NCBI RefSeq assembly: GCF_004570575.1
Contig: NZ_SPPD01000006.1
Span: 1 to 64,000, forward strand
From: Streptococcus cuniculi
Lineage (GTDB): Bacteria > Bacillota > Bacilli > Lactobacillales > Streptococcaceae
DNA: 64,000 nucleotides
Direction of reading: 5' to 3'
Made by a program: the position numbers and the translations under genes. The notes under the pieces were generated by a model. The model saw nothing but the letters and a program-made list of their open reading frames with translations. It ran no database searches and was not told the origin of the DNA. The stretch's first letter is position 1, and every line of letters starts with the position of its first letter. This document shows positions 60,987 through 64,000 of the stretch, one piece after another.

Positions 60987-61915
60987 AAGCTATCTTAGAA
61001 AAAATTGACCAGCAAATAGCAGAAGGATTATACCGAGGGGCGAGTCTAGCCCTCTATCACCAGGGTAAATGGGAAGAATATTACCTCGGTCATAGTGAGG
61101 AAGGTATCGTAACGCAAGCAGGATTGACCTATGATTTGGCATCTGTTTCAAAGGTTGTCGGCGTAGGTACAGTCCTGATTTTTTTACTACAAGAGGGTAT
61201 CCTTGAGCTAGATAAGCCTCTTGTGACCTATTATCCTCGCTTTCATGATAATAGTGTGACCATTCGTCAACTTGTCACCCATACGACAGGGATTGACCCT
61301 TATATCCCAAATCGGGATTCTTTAGACTTTGCAGGATTAAAAGAGGCAATCGACCAGATTCGGGTGACAGATGATAAGGACTTTCACTATACCGATATCA
61401 ACCTGATTTTACTTGGCTTTATGCTGGAAGAGTTGCTCGGTCAACCCCTAGATGTCATCTTACAGGAGCGTATCTTTATACCGTGGAGGATGGAAGAAAC
61501 ACAGTTTGGACCTGTTTCTCCTGCTGTTCCGACCGTCAAGGGAGTACAGGCAGGTATCGTCCACGATCCTAAGGCCAAAGTGTTGGGAGTGCATTGTGGC
61601 TCTGCGGGCCTATTTTCAACCCTAGAGGACTTGAAAGTCTTTCTCGACCATTATCTGCAAGAGGACTTTGCGAGACATCTGGCTCAGAATATCAGCTCCT
61701 CCCAACCGCGTTCGATCGTCTGGAGCTTAAAAGACGGTGGTTGGCTGGACCACACAGGCTATACAGGTCCTTTTCTGCTAGTCCATCCTGAAAAACAACT
61801 AGCAGCCATCTTTCTCACCAATCGTACTTATGACGGGGATGACCGTCCCTTGTGGATTGAAAAACGCAGAGAACTGTATCAGGTCATCGTAACAGCTCTG
61901 GAAAGCCAAGCTTAA
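60983..61915 (+). CDS. Serine hydrolase, beta-lactamase family
   Basis: 310 residues, no signal peptide. Class C-like motifs: Ser-x-x-Lys in ASVSKVVG (about residue 55), YTD in HYTDINLILLGFM, and a late HCGSAGLFS. Likely a cytoplasmic esterase or peptidase. Starts inside the end of cppA, so the two are coupled. Confidence 0.82.
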   Translation: MKAILEKIDQQIAEGLYRGASLALYHQGKWEEYYLGHSEEGIVTQAGLTYDLASVSKVVGVGTVLIFLLQEGILELDKPLVTYYPRFHDNSVTIRQLVTHTTGIDPYIPNRDSLDFAGLKEAIDQIRVTDDKDFHYTDINLILLGFMLEELLGQPLDVILQERIFIPWRMEETQFGPVSPAVPTVKGVQAGIVHDPKAKVLGVHCGSAGLFSTLEDLKVFLDHYLQEDFARHLAQNISSSQPRSIVWSLKDGGWLDHTGYTGPFLLVHPEKQLAAIFLTNRTYDGDDRPLWIEKRRELYQVIVTALESQA

Positions 61916-61936
61916 CTTGCATAGATAATAATTGAT

Positions 61937-61970
61937 AAAAAGTAGTTCTGATTTTTCAGAACTACTTTTT
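61937..61970. terminator. Bidirectional terminator before pflB
   Basis: A perfect 15-bp stem (61937-61951 with 61956-61970), loop TTTT. Serves the hydrolase (plus) and pflB (minus). Confidence 0.9.
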
Positions 61971-61975
61971 TAGTA

Positions 61976-64000
61976 TTAGTTACCTGCAACTTCGCGAGCA
62001 GCATCGTCCATTGAAAGAACTTCGTGGAAGACACGTTGTGTCAATTCAGTTTTTTGTTCTTTAGTGAGGTACTTGGTGTTTACACAGTAACCTGAGATAC
62101 GTACAATAACGTCTTCACCGTTCATGATTTTATCATAAACATCTTGAAGGTCCATAACGTTCAAGTTAACGTGTTGTCCACCATTTTCAAAGTAACCATC
62201 AAGGATTGTTACCAAGTTAGTAACCTGCTCGTCAAATGTCTTACCGAGTGCTTTTGGTGATACTTGAGTTGTCAATGAAATTCCGTCATTTGCATGTTTG
62301 AAGTTCAATTTAGACAATGAGTTCAAGTTTTGCAACCAACCACCACGAGATTTAGAAGTTGGGTTTGCACCTGGTGGGAAGAATTCTACTTTAGAAGTGT
62401 TGACAGAGCCATCTTCGTTGAGGAATACTCCACGGTGAACAGGTGAGTTCGCTGTTTGTTTAGAGTAAGCAACGTTTGAAGTGATGGTCAAGATAGAAAC
62501 AGTTGCTTCTGCGTTCTTGTACAATTTATGTTTGTTCAAGCGAGAGAAGAATGCTTCCATGAGCCATTTCGCGATATCGTCTACACGGTCATCATCTTCA
62601 CCGTAACGTGGGAAGTCACCAGTTACTTCGTAGTCGTAGATGAAGCCATCTTCGTCACGGATTGGTTTTACTTGTGCGTATTTAATCGCAGAAAGTGAGT
62701 CAACAGTGTTGGCGAATCCACAGATACCGAATCCCATGTTTGCACGAAGGAAGGTTGGCAAGAAGGCCATTTGAACAGCTTCGTAGTTGTACTTGTCTGT
62801 CATGTAGTGGATGATGTTCATCGCATCTACATAGGTATCAGTCAACCAGTCAAGTGCTTTTTCAAAGTTTGCGATCACTTCGTCGTATTCAAAGACTTCA
62901 GAGTTATTTGGCTCTACACAGTCAAATACTTTGTAGTCTTTGTGGACATCGTCATAACCGTTGTTCCAGCTTGAAAGAAGTGCTTTAAGAACGTTTACGC
63001 GTGCTCCAAAGTATTGGATGTTGTGGCGTTTGTCTTCGCTTTCTGGGTCAAGTGGTGACACACAGCAAGAGATACAGCTCATTTCACCATATCCGTCTTT
63101 CGCCATAGTTGTAACCCCTTCGTATTGGATAGAAGAGTGTTTGTGGCTCATTGCCATACAGTAGCGACGGAATGAGTATGGAAGTTGGTCAGACCAAAGA
63201 ACTGTCAAGTTTGGCTCTGGAGAGTTACCGATGTTGTCAAGTGTGTTCAAGAAACGGTAGTCCATTTTTGTAACACGGTGACGTCCATCATTTCCCATAC
63301 CCGCCATAGAAGTGGTAAGGAAAGTTGGGTCTCCTGAGTAGATTTCATCAAAGGCTTTTGTACGAGCGAACTTAACTGTACGGAGTTTCAATACGAAATC
63401 ATCAACGAATTCTTGGATTTCTGATTCAGTGAATGTTCCGCGAGCCAAGTCACGTTCTGCATAAATATCAAGTACGATTGGTACACGTCCAAGTGAAGTT
63501 GCAGCACCGTTGATCACGCGACATACTGCCATGAAAGCGATGTTTGTCCATTGGATGGCTTCTTTTGTATTCAAAGCAGGACGACGGACATCAACACCAT
63601 AGTGGTCACCTAGGCGAACAACTTGTTGCAATGCTTGGTATTGCAAGTTGATTTCTTCGCGAAGACGGATAGACTCTTCATCAATTTCGGTGATTGAGTT
63701 CCAGTCTGCCACTTTTTCTTCCATTAGGTAGTCTGCTCCGTAAAGGGCAAGACGAGCGTACATACCGATGATACGTCCACGTGAGTAAGCATCTGGAAGA
63801 CCAGAAACGTGGTGAGAGTGACGCGCACGGCGAATATCAGATGTATAGGCACGGAAGATACCGTCATTTACAGTTGTAGCATGCTTGGTGTAGATTTCAT
63901 GAAGAAGAGGGTCAGGAGTATAGCCGTTTTCAATCAATGTGGTTTCAGCCATACGGATACCACCACGAGGCATGAAGTTCAATTTGAACAATTCATCGTT
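61976..64000 (-). CDS. pflB: Formate acetyltransferase (pyruvate formate-lyase), 3' part
   Basis: 675 codons are visible; the start lies beyond the right edge (the frame is open to 64000, beginning [14 protein letters not shown]). It converts pyruvate and CoA to acetyl-CoA and formate in anaerobic fermentation. The active Cys pair is seen in SCISCCVSP and the radical glycine in RISGYCVN near the C-terminus. It needs an activating enzyme, not in this window. Confidence 0.97.
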   Translation of the reverse strand, partial: NDELFKLNFMPRGGIRMAETTLIENGYTPDPLLHEIYTKHATTVNDGIFRAYTSDIRRARHSHHVSGLPDAYSRGRIIGMYARLALYGADYLMEEKVADWNSITEIDEESIRLREEINLQYQALQQVVRLGDHYGVDVRRPALNTKEAIQWTNIAFMAVCRVINGAATSLGRVPIVLDIYAERDLARGTFTESEIQEFVDDFVLKLRTVKFARTKAFDEIYSGDPTFLTTSMAGMGNDGRHRVTKMDYRFLNTLDNIGNSPEPNLTVLWSDQLPYSFRRYCMAMSHKHSSIQYEGVTTMAKDGYGEMSCISCCVSPLDPESEDKRHNIQYFGARVNVLKALLSSWNNGYDDVHKDYKVFDCVEPNNSEVFEYDEVIANFEKALDWLTDTYVDAMNIIHYMTDKYNYEAVQMAFLPTFLRANMGFGICGFANTVDSLSAIKYAQVKPIRDEDGFIYDYEVTGDFPRYGEDDDRVDDIAKWLMEAFFSRLNKHKLYKNAEATVSILTITSNVAYSKQTANSPVHRGVFLNEDGSVNTSKVEFFPPGANPTSKSRGGWLQNLNSLSKLNFKHANDGISLTTQVSPKALGKTFDEQVTNLVTILDGYFENGGQHVNLNVMDLQDVYDKIMNGEDVIVRISGYCVNTKYLTKEQKTELTQRVFHEVLSMDDAAREVAGN

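Noticed and set aside
1..64000. CRISPR array, rRNA genes, intact insertion sequence
   Set aside because: I found no regularly spaced repeat array, no rRNA-like segment and no transposase gene in the window.

Overview
The window reads as a low-GC Gram-positive chromosome, most likely Streptococcus and probably S. suis or a close relative. The evidence is the set and order of core genes (trehalose PTS genes, zapA-cvpA-mutS2, thioredoxin, EbfC, PepX, a GlpF-type channel, CppA, pyruvate formate-lyase), the strong AAGGAGG-type ribosome sites, and the gene content of the prophage. The species is an inference; no marker gene settles it.

Left chromosomal flank (1-10200). A cut-off gene end is followed by an intergenic stretch with dispersed repeats, then treC and the trehalose PTS gene on the minus strand, and divergent treR. 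A consensus cre site and a perfect palindrome (candidate TreR operator) sit at the treP promoter. Next on the plus strand come zapA, cvpA and mutS2, two small genes each broken by what looks like one missing base, and thioredoxin. ebfC is on the minus strand.

Prophage (about 10201-53558). A 40-bp direct repeat, present at 10201-10240 and 53519-53558, marks attL and attR of a 43.3-kb siphovirus-type prophage inserted across the ribosome site and first codons of ebfC. In order: integrase, lipoprotein and LexA-type cI repressor (minus strand); a divergent switch with palindromic operators; a DUF4145-like gene on the minus strand; a second divergent control region with two small HTH proteins; tiny early genes; replication genes (DUF2800, DUF2815, PolA, primase-helicase, a GTAAC-repeat region that may be the origin, VRR-NUC nuclease, SNF2-type helicase); an ArpU-like late regulator; a tRNA fossil and a terminator-bounded cargo cassette; packaging, head and tail genes; holin and endolysin. 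After the lysis-module terminator is a compact unit that looks like a type III toxin-antitoxin system: promoter, two structured RNA repeats, terminator, FAIPLRSN-motif toxin gene, terminator. A last small gene, putative integrase arm sites and attR follow.

Right chromosomal flank (53559-64000). The orphaned ebfC promoter, a secreted DUF5648-plus-serine-hydrolase protein, an AgaS-type sugar isomerase, pepX (minus), a glpF-type channel, cppA with an overlapping serine hydrolase, and the 3' part of pflB (minus), which runs off the window.

Most notable for follow-up: the type III toxin-antitoxin candidate at 52274-53040, the MuF-toxin fusion with its overlapping small partner gene (33609-35469), the terminator-bounded membrane-protein cassette (28265-28988), and the way the prophage takes control of ebfC expression.
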